64,000 nucleotides of DNA from the NCBI RefSeq assembly GCF_900168025.1, contig NZ_FUYN01000001.1:186001-250000 (forward strand). The letters run 5' to 3'. Made by a program: the position numbers and the translations under genes. A model generated the notes under the pieces. That model worked only from the letters and a program-made list of their open reading frames with translations. It ran no database searches and was not told the DNA's origin. Positions 54,715-64,000 of this stretch are shown here, one piece after another. Numbering within the stretch: the first letter of the stretch is position 1; every line of letters begins with the position of its first letter. Source of the DNA: Acetoanaerobium noterae. GTDB taxonomy: Bacteria > Bacillota > Clostridia > Peptostreptococcales > Filifactoraceae.

Positions 54715-54794
54715 GTAAAACACCTCCATTAATATAAGCGCCTGATGCCAAGTAGTGGACGGTACCCAATTACCCAGCATAGGTTATTTAACCA
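54715..54794 (-). promoter_or_regulatory. rpsO leader, possible S15-responsive structure
   Basis: The 80 nt before rpsO are compact and unusually G-rich for this genome, including the self-complementary GGTACC and, at 54782-54793, GGTTAAATAACC. rpsO leaders often bind S15 for autoregulation. No known class could be matched by eye. Confidence 0.35.
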
Positions 54795-54820
54795 TCTGTT
54801 ATTGTAACATATAGCACAAA

Positions 54821-55753
54821 TCAAGTAAAGATATAATTTTTTATTCTGAGGACATCTCTATTTAACTGTCTTATTAAATCATCTAAAGAGTTAAACTTAA
54901 GTTCATCCCTTAATCTATCCATAAAATAAAGTTTGACTGATTTTCCATAGATATCGTCTTCAAACTCTAATATATGCGCTTCTACAAATATTTCCTGAAA
55001 CGGCTTATTTGACTGTATTGTTGGATTATAGCCAATGCTTACAGCCGCATCATATGTTTTACCATCTACTTCTATCTTGCAAAAATACACTCCTCGTTTA
55101 GGAAGCAGTATATCCTGATTCACCTCTAAGTTAGCCGTTGGAAAGCCTAATTTTCGTCCTATTTTTTTTCCGTGAACTACTTTGCCTTCAAGCATATATT
55201 TTCGTCCCAAAAAAAATTCTGCTCTTTTTACTTCTCCGGTTTTTATCAGTTCTCGTATAAAGGAACTAGAAACCCTCATGTTTTCAACCATAACAGGCTG
55301 TACTATATGAACATCAAAGCCTAGCTTCTTCCCAACCTCATATAGATAATCAACACTGCCTTGTCTTCCATTTCCAAGCTTCGAATCAAATCCCATTACT
55401 ATATCAGTAGCATTTAGCTTACTGAGCAGAATTTCTTTTGCAAACACTTCCGTGCTCATATCTTTGATTGTGTAGTCAAATGGCACCGAGACTAAATCTT
55501 TAATTCCCATTTGCTCTATTATCTTGACCTTTTGCTCAAAGCTTGTAAGATAATCTATCTGTTTTTTGTATAAAAACTCTAAAGGATGATTCGAAAAAGT
55601 AAACATAACTGGTAAAATATCTTTTTCCTCACCGATAGCAATGGTTCTATTTATTAGCTCTTTGTGCCCAAGATGGACTCCATCAAAGTTTCCAATAGTA
55701 ACAGCTGTAGGTTTATCAAAAGCTATGTTGTCTAAGCTGGAATATATGTTCAA
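54821..55753 (-). CDS. ribF: Bifunctional riboflavin kinase/FAD synthetase
   Basis: 310 aa. Nucleotidyltransferase domain first (TIGNFDGVHLGHKELI; FSNHPLEFL), then kinase domain with GRKLGFPTANL and RGVYFCKIEVDG. Converts riboflavin to FMN and FAD. TTG start with GGAGTG upstream. Standard member of the truB-ribF-rpsO series. Confidence 0.96.
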   Translation of the reverse strand: MNIYSSLDNIAFDKPTAVTIGNFDGVHLGHKELINRTIAIGEEKDILPVMFTFSNHPLEFLYKKQIDYLTSFEQKVKIIEQMGIKDLVSVPFDYTIKDMSTEVFAKEILLSKLNATDIVMGFDSKLGNGRQGSVDYLYEVGKKLGFDVHIVQPVMVENMRVSSSFIRELIKTGEVKRAEFFLGRKYMLEGKVVHGKKIGRKLGFPTANLEVNQDILLPKRGVYFCKIEVDGKTYDAAVSIGYNPTIQSNKPFQEIFVEAHILEFEDDIYGKSVKLYFMDRLRDELKFNSLDDLIRQLNRDVLRIKNYIFT

Positions 55754-55771
55754 ATTAAATCACTCCATAAT

Positions 55772-56665
55772 TTATATAAAGAGAGTATCACTTTTTAAGA
55801 AGTTTTCAGTGTCCTTATTCTTAATAAATCCAATACCCATAAAACGGCCTGAATCATCAAAAACTCTGACTTTTTGATTTACATATGGATTTATATCAGT
55901 TAAAAGCCCTTTATATGAAACTTCACATCCATTAATATATGCAACTGATGCTGTAGATTTTATAACCACATCATCCATATCTAGATTTAAGTCTGATATC
56001 GAAATTAGATTTTTCTCTAAATCAAAGCTTCCTATTTCTTCTAAGGTAATCGAATTTTCAATATCAAATTCGCCTGATTTAGTTCTTATAAGTAAGCTCA
56101 TATATGCTACAGTTCCTAAATCTTCAGCTATATCTCTTACTAGACTCCTTACATAGGTACCACTTGAACAAGTGATATCAATCATCAGCCTTGGAAACTC
56201 GTAATCAATAACCTCAATATTGTAGATTGTAACCATTCTAGATGGTATTTCTTTTATTTCTTGGCCTTTTCTAGCCTTTTCATACAATCTAACTCCATCT
56301 ATTTTAATTGCACTATAGGCTGGAGGAACTTGCTGTATTTCTCCATGAAACTTATCCAAAATACTTTTTATTTTCTCAAATTCTATATTTTCTGTTTCCT
56401 TGACATCTATTACTTTTCCATAGGAATCTAGTGTATCAGTACTTTTTCCAAAAATCATTTCACATCTGTATTTTTTTTGCTTTTGCATGATATACTGACT
56501 TAGTTTTGTTCCTTTTCCTATGCAAATTGGAAGCACTCCAGCAGCATTTGGATCTAAGGTTCCAGTATGTCCTACTTTTTTAATATTAAGGTTTTTCCTT
56601 ATAAAGGAAACAACGTCATGAGATGTCATCCCACTTGGCTTTAATATATTAATGATTCCATCCAT
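55772..56665 (-). CDS. truB: tRNA pseudouridine-55 synthase TruB
   Basis: 297 aa. GIINILKPSGMTSHDVV and KKVGHTGTLDPNAAGVLP with catalytic Asp, then YRCEMIFGKSTDTLD. Makes pseudouridine 55 in the T-loop of tRNAs. ATG overlaps the last 17 nt of nrnA; no separate strong SD, so coupled translation is likely. Confidence 0.97.
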   Translation of the reverse strand: MDGIINILKPSGMTSHDVVSFIRKNLNIKKVGHTGTLDPNAAGVLPICIGKGTKLSQYIMQKQKKYRCEMIFGKSTDTLDSYGKVIDVKETENIEFEKIKSILDKFHGEIQQVPPAYSAIKIDGVRLYEKARKGQEIKEIPSRMVTIYNIEVIDYEFPRLMIDITCSSGTYVRSLVRDIAEDLGTVAYMSLLIRTKSGEFDIENSITLEEIGSFDLEKNLISISDLNLDMDDVVIKSTASVAYINGCEVSYKGLLTDINPYVNQKVRVFDDSGRFMGIGFIKNKDTENFLKSDTLFI

Positions 56666-57629
56666 GCTCTTTTAGATACTCCCTTATATAGTTAAGAACC
56701 ATAGCTACAGCTTCTTGCAGAGAATTATTTATAGTACAGCCTGCTGCACGCATATGTCCTCCTCCATCGAATTTTGAAGCTATTTCGTTTACATTTATAA
56801 ACTGCTTTGACCTAAATGAAACTTTGACGTGTTTAGGTCCTCTTTCCTTAAATAAAATGCCTAGCTCTACACCATCTAAATTCACGGTATAGTTAACAAG
56901 GTCTTCTGTATCTTCATAGCTTACTCCATATTTTTCTAGCATCTTGGTTTCTAGAATCATAAAAGAGAATATACCTTCTTTTTCTAAAGTAGATACAGTT
57001 TCAGCAGAAAGCCTTACATAGTCATATGAATCGCTCTGGTAGATATTTCGAGTAACTTCCTGTTTATCCGCTCCCTTTGAAAGCAAATCAGCTGCCATCA
57101 AAAAAGCACTAATACTTGCATTGTCATACTGAAATCTTCCAGTATCCGTTACAAGCCCTGTGTAAAGAGCTTGGGCTATTTTAGGACTGATAAGATTACT
57201 ATCAATCTTAGAAACTAAATTATAAACTAGCTCTGAAGTTGAGGATGCATCTGTAACTACATAATTATAATCACCGAACCTATTGTTGCTTTGATGGTGA
57301 TCTATATTTATTAAGCTACTAGCAGTATTAATGATATCTTTTCCTATAGCAAGACGGTTTATATCTCCACAGTCAAGTGCGATTAAAGTATACTCTGAGC
57401 TTAAAATCTGCTTAGATAATTCACTTGATTCTAGTATTTTTTCATTGCCATATAAAAAAGCTAGATTCTGTGGAAAAGAATCATTTAAAACATAATATGA
57501 CTCTTTTCCCATAGCTCTTAAAAACCACGTAAGCGCTAAGCTAGAACCTACATTATCACCATCAGGTGCAACATGACTAGTTATTATAAATGTTTTACTT
57601 GAGTTAATTACATCTATAATTTGGTTCAT
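56649..57629 (-). CDS. nrnA: DHH/DHHA1 phosphoesterase NrnA (oligoribonuclease, pAp phosphatase)
   Basis: 326 aa. DHH-type motifs: HVAPDGDNVGSSLAL, LDCGDINRL, IDHHQSNNRFGDYN; C-terminal DHHA1 with FDGGGHMRAAGC. Degrades nanoRNA and 3'-phosphoadenosine phosphate. ATG 57629 is chosen because GGAG lies 8-11 nt upstream at the rbfA end. Confidence 0.95.
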   Translation of the reverse strand: MNQIIDVINSSKTFIITSHVAPDGDNVGSSLALTWFLRAMGKESYYVLNDSFPQNLAFLYGNEKILESSELSKQILSSEYTLIALDCGDINRLAIGKDIINTASSLINIDHHQSNNRFGDYNYVVTDASSTSELVYNLVSKIDSNLISPKIAQALYTGLVTDTGRFQYDNASISAFLMAADLLSKGADKQEVTRNIYQSDSYDYVRLSAETVSTLEKEGIFSFMILETKMLEKYGVSYEDTEDLVNYTVNLDGVELGILFKERGPKHVKVSFRSKQFINVNEIASKFDGGGHMRAAGCTINNSLQEAVAMVLNYIREYLKEHGWNH

Positions 57630-57633
57630 AAAA

Positions 57634-57996
57634 TTACTCTCCACTTTCTATATTCAAATCATTGATGAGCTTCGACATATTAACTCCTCTTTCTATCGAA
57701 TCATCCATTTTAAATATTAATTCAGGAGTATATCTTAATTTTATGTCCTTACCTACTTCTTTTCTTATAAAACCAGATGCACTTTTAAATCCCTCTAAAA
57801 CTTTATCAGAGTCATTTCCTAGTACACTAATATAGATGTAAGCATACTTTAAATCTCTTACTACATCTACAGTCGTTATAGAGATAAGAGATCTGCTATC
57901 TATTATTCTGATATCTTTTATTCTTTGCTCTCTTAAAAGCTCAGTAATGGATTTTTTTATTTCTTCGCCAATTCTTCTAGTTCTTTCATAGCTCAT
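57634..57996 (-). CDS. rbfA: Ribosome-binding factor A
   Basis: 120 aa KH-like factor for late 30S maturation. RTRRIGEEIKKSITELL start, ITTVDVVRDLKYAYIYISVLG centre and YTPELIFKMDDSIERG end are diagnostic. SD AGGTGAT. Confidence 0.97.
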   Translation of the reverse strand: MSYERTRRIGEEIKKSITELLREQRIKDIRIIDSRSLISITTVDVVRDLKYAYIYISVLGNDSDKVLEGFKSASGFIRKEVGKDIKLRYTPELIFKMDDSIERGVNMSKLINDLNIESGE

Positions 57997-58018
57997 TTAT
58001 ATCACCTGCCATATCTAG

Positions 58019-60058
58019 CTATTTTCTTTCAACTTCCTTAATTACATATGCCTCAATGATGTCGCCTTCTTTGATATCATTGAAATTTGTAAGTCCTATA
58101 CCACATTCGTAGCCTGTTGCTACTTCTTTTACATCGTCTTTAAATCTTCTAAGAGAATCAATTGTTCCATCATAAACAACTATTCCATCTCTTACAAGAC
58201 GAGCTTTTGCATTTCTGAGAATTTTACCACTTATTACATATGATCCAGCAACCATTCCAGCATTAGGCACTTTAAATGGCAATCTTATTTCTGCTTTTCC
58301 AAGCTCTTCTTCAACATACTCAGGGTCAAGCATACCCTTCATCGCTTTTTCGATATCCTCTATAGCTTCATAAATGATTCTATATGTTCTCATATCTACT
58401 TTTTCACGCTCTACAAGAGTATTCGCTCCAGTTGAAGGTCTAACATTAAATCCAATTACTATTGCATTAGATGCAGATGCTAGCATTATATCAGATTCTG
58501 TTATTGCACCTACTCCACCGTGGATTACTCTTACAGAAACCTCTTCATTCGTAAGCTTTTCTATAGATTGGCGAACTGCCTCAACAGAGCCTTGAACGTC
58601 TGCTTTAACTATTATGTTAAGTTCTTTTAATTCTCCGTGTTGCATTTTTTCAAATAAATCTTCTAAAGAAATTTTAGAGCTAGCTTTCATTTGCTCATCT
58701 CTAATCTTTTCTTTTCTTTTTTCTGCAATAGTTCTTGCTGCCTTATCACTTGCAAGAACAACGAACTGATCTCCTGCATTAGGAACTTCATTTAGTCCTA
58801 ATATCTCAACAGGAGTTGATGGAGGAGCTTTTTTAATTCTCTTTCCCTTATCGTTAATCATAGCACGAACTTTTCCATAAGATGAGCCTGCAACAATAGG
58901 GTCACCTACTTTAAGCGTTCCATTTGAAATTATTACTGTAGCAACAGGACCTCTACCTTTATCTAGGTTTGATTCTATAACAGTACCTACAGCATTACGA
59001 TCTGGATTAGCTTTTAGCTCTTCCATTTCAGCCACTAATAGTACCATCTCTAAAAGAGTATCTATATTCTCACCTGTTTTAGCTGAAACAGGTACGTCTA
59101 TAACATCTCCACCCCATTCTTCAACCAGTAAGCCTTTTTCTGATAATTCTTGTCTAACTCTTTCAATATTAGCGGAAGGCTTATCTATTTTATTAATGGC
59201 AATTATTATAGGAACACCAGCCGCCTTTGAATGGTTTATTGCTTCAACAGTCTGAGGCATAATTCCATCATCTGCCGCAACAACTAATATTGCAATATCC
59301 GTAACTTTCGCTCCTCTTGAACGCATTTCAGTAAACGCCTCATGACCAGGAGTATCCAAAAATACAACCTTCTTACCATTTACAGTTACCTCTGAAGCTC
59401 CGATGTGCTGAGTGATTCCTCCCGCTTCTCTATCTGTAACTCTTGTGTTTCTAATTGAGTCAAGAAGTGAAGTTTTACCATGGTCAACGTGTCCCATAAC
59501 AGTAACTATAGGAGGTCTAGGTTTTAAATCCTCTGCTTCATCTTCTTCGATAATTATATCAGCAGCTTCTTCTTCTTTTTCTTCTCTTTCAAGCAAAATA
59601 TCATAATCTAAAGCTATTTTTTCAGCTGTTTCAAATTTAATCTCTTGATTAATATTTGCCATGATACCTAGCTTGATTAGCTTCATTATTACTTCAGATG
59701 CAGCAATATCTAATTTTTTCGCTAAATCTCCCACAACAATAGTATCACCTATTATTATAGCGTTTGAGTCATAAGCTTCTTCCTCTTCGAAATCCATTTC
59801 CTCTGGCTCAATTTCTTGTTTAGGCTGCTCTTTAATAGTTTCTATGTCCTTAATATCTTCTACTTCTGTTTTTGTCATATTTTCCTCTTTCTCTTCTCTT
59901 TTATCCCCCAAAAGCTCAATGATGACTTCTGCTTCTTCCATAGAAAGAGAACTCATATGATTTGTAACTTTTATATCTAATTCTTCCAGCTTTTCAATTA
60001 GTTCTTTACTGGTCATGTTTAGTTCCTGTGCAATTTTATATACTCTAGTCTTTTGCAT
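58019..60058 (-). CDS. infB: Translation initiation factor IF-2
   Basis: 679 aa. Two IF2_N modules (about 4-54 and 100-150) linked by an acidic stretch, then GTPase: [12 protein letters not shown] (G1), DTPGHEAF (G3), NKIDKP (G4), SAKTG (G5), followed by domains II, III and the initiator-tRNA-binding C2. ATG 60058 has GGAGG upstream and overlaps ylxQ by 14 nt. Confidence 0.98.
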   Translation of the reverse strand: MQKTRVYKIAQELNMTSKELIEKLEELDIKVTNHMSSLSMEEAEVIIELLGDKREEKEENMTKTEVEDIKDIETIKEQPKQEIEPEEMDFEEEEAYDSNAIIIGDTIVVGDLAKKLDIAASEVIMKLIKLGIMANINQEIKFETAEKIALDYDILLEREEKEEEAADIIIEEDEAEDLKPRPPIVTVMGHVDHGKTSLLDSIRNTRVTDREAGGITQHIGASEVTVNGKKVVFLDTPGHEAFTEMRSRGAKVTDIAILVVAADDGIMPQTVEAINHSKAAGVPIIIAINKIDKPSANIERVRQELSEKGLLVEEWGGDVIDVPVSAKTGENIDTLLEMVLLVAEMEELKANPDRNAVGTVIESNLDKGRGPVATVIISNGTLKVGDPIVAGSSYGKVRAMINDKGKRIKKAPPSTPVEILGLNEVPNAGDQFVVLASDKAARTIAEKRKEKIRDEQMKASSKISLEDLFEKMQHGELKELNIIVKADVQGSVEAVRQSIEKLTNEEVSVRVIHGGVGAITESDIMLASASNAIVIGFNVRPSTGANTLVEREKVDMRTYRIIYEAIEDIEKAMKGMLDPEYVEEELGKAEIRLPFKVPNAGMVAGSYVISGKILRNAKARLVRDGIVVYDGTIDSLRRFKDDVKEVATGYECGIGLTNFNDIKEGDIIEAYVIKEVERK

Positions 60059-60368
60059 AGGCTCCACCTCCTAGTAATTTTAACATGCTTTGTGAAAATC
60101 CTTCATCCGTTATCCCTATTACTACTCTTTCGTCTTTTCCAATTGCATTTCCTATTTGTAGTCTATCTAGCTCTTCACTTACTGGGATATCTCTGTAGCT
60201 ACATTTGTCTTTGATTCTTTTTCTAGTATTTTCTGAAGCATCACTAGCTAAAAAAACTAATTTTACTTTATTCTTTTTTATAGCTTCTAGAGTGATTCCT
60301 TCTCCTGATACCATTTTTCTGCTTTTGTAAGCAAATCCTATAAGTGTTAATACTTTACTTAGATTCAA
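60045..60368 (-). CDS. ylxQ: L7Ae-like RNA-binding protein YlxQ
   Basis: 107 aa L7Ae/L30e fold: [46 protein letters not shown]. Likely kink-turn RNA binder of the nusA-infB operon. TTG start at 60368 inside the end of ylxR, with GGAG 9 nt or more upstream. Confidence 0.93.
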   Translation of the reverse strand: MNLSKVLTLIGFAYKSRKMVSGEGITLEAIKKNKVKLVFLASDASENTRKRIKDKCSYRDIPVSEELDRLQIGNAIGKDERVVIGITDEGFSQSMLKLLGGGAYAKD

Positions 60369-60630
60369 GTTTTTCCAGCTCCAATTTTAATTTTTCATAA
60401 ACTTCTTGTGAAATTTCTGTTTTAAATGCTCTGTTCAGGGCTTTTGTCTTTATCGCTTTTTCGAGACACGCCATCTCTTTGCAGATATAAGCTCCTCTTC
60501 CATTCGCTTTAAGGGTTGGATCAAAGAAAATCTCTCCATCTTTATTTCTAACTATCCTTATTAATGCTTTTTTGTCGCTTCTTTCATTACAGGCTATACA
60601 TTTTCTTTGAGGAATTTTCTTCTGCTTCAT
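60355..60630 (-). CDS. ylxR: YlxR family RNA-binding protein
   Basis: 91 aa. RKCIACNERSDKKALIRIVR (20 residues) and GRGAYICKEMACLEKA are the YlxR signatures. Small nucleic-acid-binding protein; in Bacillus it is reported to influence global gene expression and RNase P. AGGAGGG SD. Confidence 0.95.
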   Translation of the reverse strand: MKQKKIPQRKCIACNERSDKKALIRIVRNKDGEIFFDPTLKANGRGAYICKEMACLEKAIKTKALNRAFKTEISQEVYEKLKLELEKLESK

Positions 60631-60641
60631 TCCTATCCCTC

Positions 60642-61715
60642 CTATAATTCGGCCTGACTTTCACTTTTTATATCTATCTTCCATCCAGTCAATTTTGCTG
60701 CTAATCTAGCATTTTGACCTTCCTTACCTATAGCTAACGATAGCTTGTCATCAGGTACTACTACCTTTGCGCTCTTGTCATCTTCATTTACATCTACTGA
60801 TATTACCTTAGAAGGGCTAAGAGAAGCAGATATAAATTCCTTTGGATCCTCGCTATATATAATTATATCTATTTTTTCACCTTTTAACTCATCAACTATG
60901 TTTTTAACTCTTTGTCCTTTTGGTCCTACACATGCTCCTATAGGGTCTACATTTTCATCTACAGAGTGCACTGCCATTTTTGTTCTAGAGCCTGCTTCTC
61001 TTGATATAGATTTAATTTGAACTACACCATCAAATATTTCAGGTACTTCACTTTCAAATAATCTTTTAACTAACCCTGGATGACTTCTAGAAACTAAAAT
61101 TTGTGGTACATTGTTGTTCTTCTTAACCTCAAGAACATAAACCTTAACTCTAGCTCCTGGCATATAGTTTTCAAAAGGTATTTGCTCAGAAGGAGGAAGT
61201 ACTGCTTCTGCAGATATAGTGATTTCCTTGCTTCCTATAATGCTAAGATTCACATATACATTTCCTTTTCCTTGTCTTGATACTTCTCCAGTTATAATCT
61301 CAGATTCTCTGTTTAAAAACTCTTCGTAAACAATATCTCTTTCAGCTTCTTTAATCTTTTGAATAACCATTTGTCTAGCTGCTTGAGCTGCTATTCTACC
61401 GAAATTTTTTGGAGTAACTTCTTCTTCAATTACATCTCCGTCTCCATAGTTTGGTCCATAGCGTTCTTGAGCTTCCTCAACGCTAATTTCCCCTTCTCCC
61501 AAATCGTATTCATATTTGTTAACAACTGATTTTCTGCTGAAGACTTTAACTTCACCTTTATCTTTATCCATTTCTACTCTAACATTACTTGATGTTCCAA
61601 AATTCTTTTTATAAGCATTAAGTAGTGCCGATTCTAAAGCCTCGAATAGAATTTCTTTGCTTATGCCTTTTTCCGTTTCAATTTGTTCTAAGGCAGCAAT
61701 AAATTCAGCGTTCAT
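60642..61715 (-). CDS. nusA: Transcription termination/antitermination factor NusA
   Basis: 357 aa: RNAP-binding N-terminal domain (1-125), S1 (about 135-200), KH1 (GACVGPKGQRVKNIVDEL) and KH2 (IGKEGQNARLAAKLTGW). Lacks the C-terminal repeats of enterobacterial NusA, as usual in Firmicutes. SD AGGAGG. Confidence 0.97.
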   Translation of the reverse strand: MNAEFIAALEQIETEKGISKEILFEALESALLNAYKKNFGTSSNVRVEMDKDKGEVKVFSRKSVVNKYEYDLGEGEISVEEAQERYGPNYGDGDVIEEEVTPKNFGRIAAQAARQMVIQKIKEAERDIVYEEFLNRESEIITGEVSRQGKGNVYVNLSIIGSKEITISAEAVLPPSEQIPFENYMPGARVKVYVLEVKKNNNVPQILVSRSHPGLVKRLFESEVPEIFDGVVQIKSISREAGSRTKMAVHSVDENVDPIGACVGPKGQRVKNIVDELKGEKIDIIIYSEDPKEFISASLSPSKVISVDVNEDDKSAKVVVPDDKLSLAIGKEGQNARLAAKLTGWKIDIKSESQAEL

Positions 61716-61739
61716 TTTTTTTCCTCCTTGATGAATCCT

Positions 61740-62198
61740 TTATATTTTTATCATTAGGCGAATAACCGCCACATTTTTTCTAGGAAATTTCATTAATCCT
61801 TTTGAGGTCTGTACCTCAACTTCATTATCATCGTTTAGACCTACTAAAGTGCCTTCAAACTCTTTCACGCCATCGATAGCTTTAAATAGCTTTAGCTCTA
61901 CTTCTTTTCCTTTTTCTCTTATAAAGTCTTTTTCTTTTTTAAGATGTCTGTCCAGCCCTGGCGAAGAAATTTCAAGCATATAATTTTCTTCAATTGGGTC
62001 AAGCTCATCTAGTTTTTCACTTATCAGATGGCTAAAGTGCTGACAATCATCCAAAGACATTTTTCCCTGCTTATCGATATATATCCTAAGATACTTCAAA
62101 GAGCCTTCTTTGACATATTCTACATCAACTAGTTCAAAAGGGTCAGTAATCATATCGCTTACTATTCCCTCAATTAAAAGTTCTAATTTACTAGCCAT
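61740..62198 (-). CDS. rimP: Ribosome maturation factor RimP
   Basis: 152 aa. ELVDVEYVKEGSLKYLRIYI, DDCQHFSHLISEKLD and YMLEISSPGLDRHLKKEKDF mark the family. Assists 30S assembly. First gene of the nusA-infB operon; SD GGAGGTG. Confidence 0.97.
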   Translation of the reverse strand: MASKLELLIEGIVSDMITDPFELVDVEYVKEGSLKYLRIYIDKQGKMSLDDCQHFSHLISEKLDELDPIEENYMLEISSPGLDRHLKKEKDFIREKGKEVELKLFKAIDGVKEFEGTLVGLNDDNEVEVQTSKGLMKFPRKNVAVIRLMIKI

Positions 62199-62400
62199 AA
62201 TAACACCTCCTATTAAGTTGTAATGTGCATTGTGAAAAGATAAAATGAAAGAGTGGGTATTAGTTCACCCACTCTTGCTGAGATTTCTTGATTAAGCTAA
62301 TCTACTAAGATTCTCACACCTAAAGGGGAGCACCTTATCAAATACATTTCATAAAATAACGCACATTTTTATTATAACAGATTATTTATATACAAGCAAC
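62199..62400 (-). other. polC-rimP intergenic region with structured leader
   Basis: On the minus strand, a stem formed by GAGA-N2-CTT with AAG-N3-TCTC encloses an inner hairpin GATTA-GCT-TAATC (62280-62315), followed by a second hairpin at 62250-62275. Upstream is AAGGTGCTCCCC. I could not match it to a riboswitch or leader class I know. It may be a rimP-operon leader with an attenuator. Confidence 0.45.
62250..62275 (-). terminator. Terminator or attenuator upstream of rimP
   Basis: 9-bp perfect stem AGAGTGGGT with ACCCACTCT, 8-nt loop, T-rich tail on the minus strand. It ends polC or attenuates the rimP operon. Confidence 0.75.
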
Positions 62401-64000
62401 CTAAAGAAGCGAAAGTTGATTGGTTTCAGGAAGGCTGTTAAGGCATCCATAGCCTATCAGAGTTTCTATTACAGTTTTAGTTGCTTTAGTACGTTGCCTA
62501 AAATCCTCAATCGACATAAACTCTCTCGATGATTCATTTGCAATATTAATAGCTACAGTTTCGCCTAGTCCTTGCATAGATATTAGCGGAGGAATCAGAG
62601 CTTTGTCAGATGAAAGTTTAAATACCTTTGAATGAGATTTATATAAGTCAAGTCTATCTAGCTTTACTCCTCTACTAAACATCTCATAAGCCACCTCAAG
62701 CACAGTGGCAATATTTTTTTCTTTAGCTGTAGCCTTATTCCCTAGAGCTTCTAATTCTTTGAGTTTTTCTAAAACAGCATCCTTTCCTTTTGAAATTAGT
62801 TCTATATCAAAGTCCTCTGCTTTGGTAGTAAAGTAAGTAGCATAGAACGCTTCCTTATGATGTACTTTATAATAAGCTATTCTAAATGACATCATTACGT
62901 AGGCTGCCGCATGGGCTTTTGGAAACATGTACTTAATTTTATTACATGAATCTATATACCAAGAAGGCACATTTTTTTCCTTCATATCTTGGATATGTTC
63001 ATCTGTTAAGCCTTTACCTTTTCTAACATTTTCCATTATTTTAAATGCCGTCTTTGGTTTTAAGCCCATTAATATAAGATAGTTCATAATATCATCTCTA
63101 GTTGAAATAACGTCCTTAAGCTCAGCAACCTTATTTCTTACAAGCTCTTGAGCATTGTTTATCCATACATCAGTACCATGAGAAAGTCCAGAGATTCTCA
63201 CAAGCTCTGCAAAGGTGGTAGGCTGAGTATCAATCAGCATTTGCCTTACAAATTTTGTTCCAAATTCTGGTATACCCAGGCTTCCAACTGTACAGTTTAT
63301 AGCTGATAAATCACACCCAAGCTTTTGGGTTGATGTAAACAAGGACATTGTATCTTTATCATCAAGGGGAATTTGGGTTGCATTTGTACCTGTTAAATCC
63401 TCAAGCATTTTTATAATGGAAGGAACGTCGTGTCCTAGTATGTCAAGCTTAAGGATCCTTCCACTTATGGAATGATAATCAAAATGAGTGGTTATAACTC
63501 CAGAAGAAGAATCATTTGCAGGATACTGGATAGGAGAAAAATCGAAAATCTCTTTGTAGTCAGGCACTACCATAACTCCACCAGGATGTTGTCCAGATGT
63601 ACGCTTTATGCCTGTACATCCGCTTTTAAGCCTTTCCACTTCAGCTCCATTTGCCTCAAGTTCATTTTCTTCAATATATTTTTTTGCAAACCCATATGCA
63701 GTTTTTTCAGCTATTGTACCTATTGTTCCTGCTCTAAATACATATCCCTTTCCGAATAATTCTTCAGTATATTTATGAGCATTAGGTTGATACTCCCCCG
63801 CAAAGTTAAGATCTATATCGGGTTCTTTATCTCCTTCAAATCCTAAAAACACTTCAAACGGAATATCATGCCCATCCTTGGTAAGGTTTGTACTGCAATC
63901 AGGGCAAAGCTTATCTGGTAAATCAGCTCCACTTCCATAAGAGCCATCAGTTATAAAATAACTGTATTTACAATTACTACACACATAATGAGGAGGAAGA
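62401..64000 (-). CDS. polC: DNA polymerase III PolC-type, C-terminal part; 5' end outside the window
   Basis: Main replicative polymerase of low-GC Gram-positives; about 533 C-terminal residues are present out of roughly 1430. The frame is open through the right edge ([10 protein letters not shown]), so an internal start near 63984 is not real. Visible: zinc-binding Cys pairs CSNC and CPDC, catalytic [20 protein letters not shown], and C-terminal helix-hairpin region ([12 protein letters not shown]). The OB, PHP and exonuclease parts lie outside. Confidence 0.97.
   Translation of the reverse strand, partial: LPPHYVCSNCKYSYFITDGSYGSGADLPDKLCPDCSTNLTKDGHDIPFEVFLGFEGDKEPDIDLNFAGEYQPNAHKYTEELFGKGYVFRAGTIGTIAEKTAYGFAKKYIEENELEANGAEVERLKSGCTGIKRTSGQHPGGVMVVPDYKEIFDFSPIQYPANDSSSGVITTHFDYHSISGRILKLDILGHDVPSIIKMLEDLTGTNATQIPLDDKDTMSLFTSTQKLGCDLSAINCTVGSLGIPEFGTKFVRQMLIDTQPTTFAELVRISGLSHGTDVWINNAQELVRNKVAELKDVISTRDDIMNYLILMGLKPKTAFKIMENVRKGKGLTDEHIQDMKEKNVPSWYIDSCNKIKYMFPKAHAAAYVMMSFRIAYYKVHHKEAFYATYFTTKAEDFDIELISKGKDAVLEKLKELEALGNKATAKEKNIATVLEVAYEMFSRGVKLDRLDLYKSHSKVFKLSSDKALIPPLISMQGLGETVAINIANESSREFMSIEDFRQRTKATKTVIETLIGYGCLNSLPETNQLSLL

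Noticed and set aside
62401-63984. A complete 527-aa polymerase gene starting near 63984
   Set aside because: The frame continues to the edge and the sequence there is internal PolC (zinc-finger region); the start is not real.

Overview
This 64 kb window comes from an AT-rich, low-GC Gram-positive anaerobe, most likely a clostridium near Peptostreptococcaceae/Acetoanaerobium. The reasons are PolC together with DnaE, RNase Y, WhiA, RapZ/YvcK, HPr with His15 and Ser46, an S-box riboswitch, and a YlxR-YlxQ-InfB translation operon. A selenouridine synthase (MnmH/SelU) indicates selenium use, which fits Stickland-type clostridia. The genus is inference; no rRNA or tRNA gene is present.

Layout. 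1-5936 is an accessory defence island read on the minus strand. It holds the start of a type I methylase (HsdM, cut by the left edge), a 67-aa HTH protein, a SIR2-domain protein, an RloB-type TOPRIM protein with its AAA ATPase partner (RloA/AbiL-like), and a 177-aa orphan. The island abuts the 3' end of the 23S rRNA methyltransferase gene rlmD, a kind of site where mobile elements are known to insert. The ATPase promoter lies between two near-identical 21-bp palindromes.

6214-34962 is mostly housekeeping. It contains rlmD, a membrane protein, the MetPS amino-acid symporter (with a 36-aa MetS), an Fe-S aldo/keto reductase, dnaE-pfkA-pyk, metNIQ under a SAM-I riboswitch, murB-PHP-rapZ-yvcK-nudix-whiA-HPr, a molybdenum-cofactor operon with an orphan NuoE-like subunit, a radical SAM gene, a phosphohexomutase, and divergent cbiMN and znuA genes that share one metal-type palindrome.

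34988-42051 is a type IV pilus / type II secretion-like operon (pilin, PilB, PilC, PilN/O-like proteins, four further pilin-like proteins). Its last linked gene is a secreted class 3 lipase, so it may be an export machine with its cargo.

42128-64000 is core information processing on the minus strand: an SF1 helicase, rny, recA (with a LexA box), pgsA, rimO, mnmH, ftsK, pnp, rpsO, ribF, truB, nrnA, rbfA, infB, ylxQ, ylxR, nusA, rimP and the C-terminal part of polC (cut by the right edge).

Most worth a second look: the twin-palindrome control region of the RloA/RloB pair, the SIR2 protein with Asn at the usual catalytic His, the lipase in the pilus operon, the probable non-canonical start codon of RNase Y, and the shared cbiM/znuA operator.
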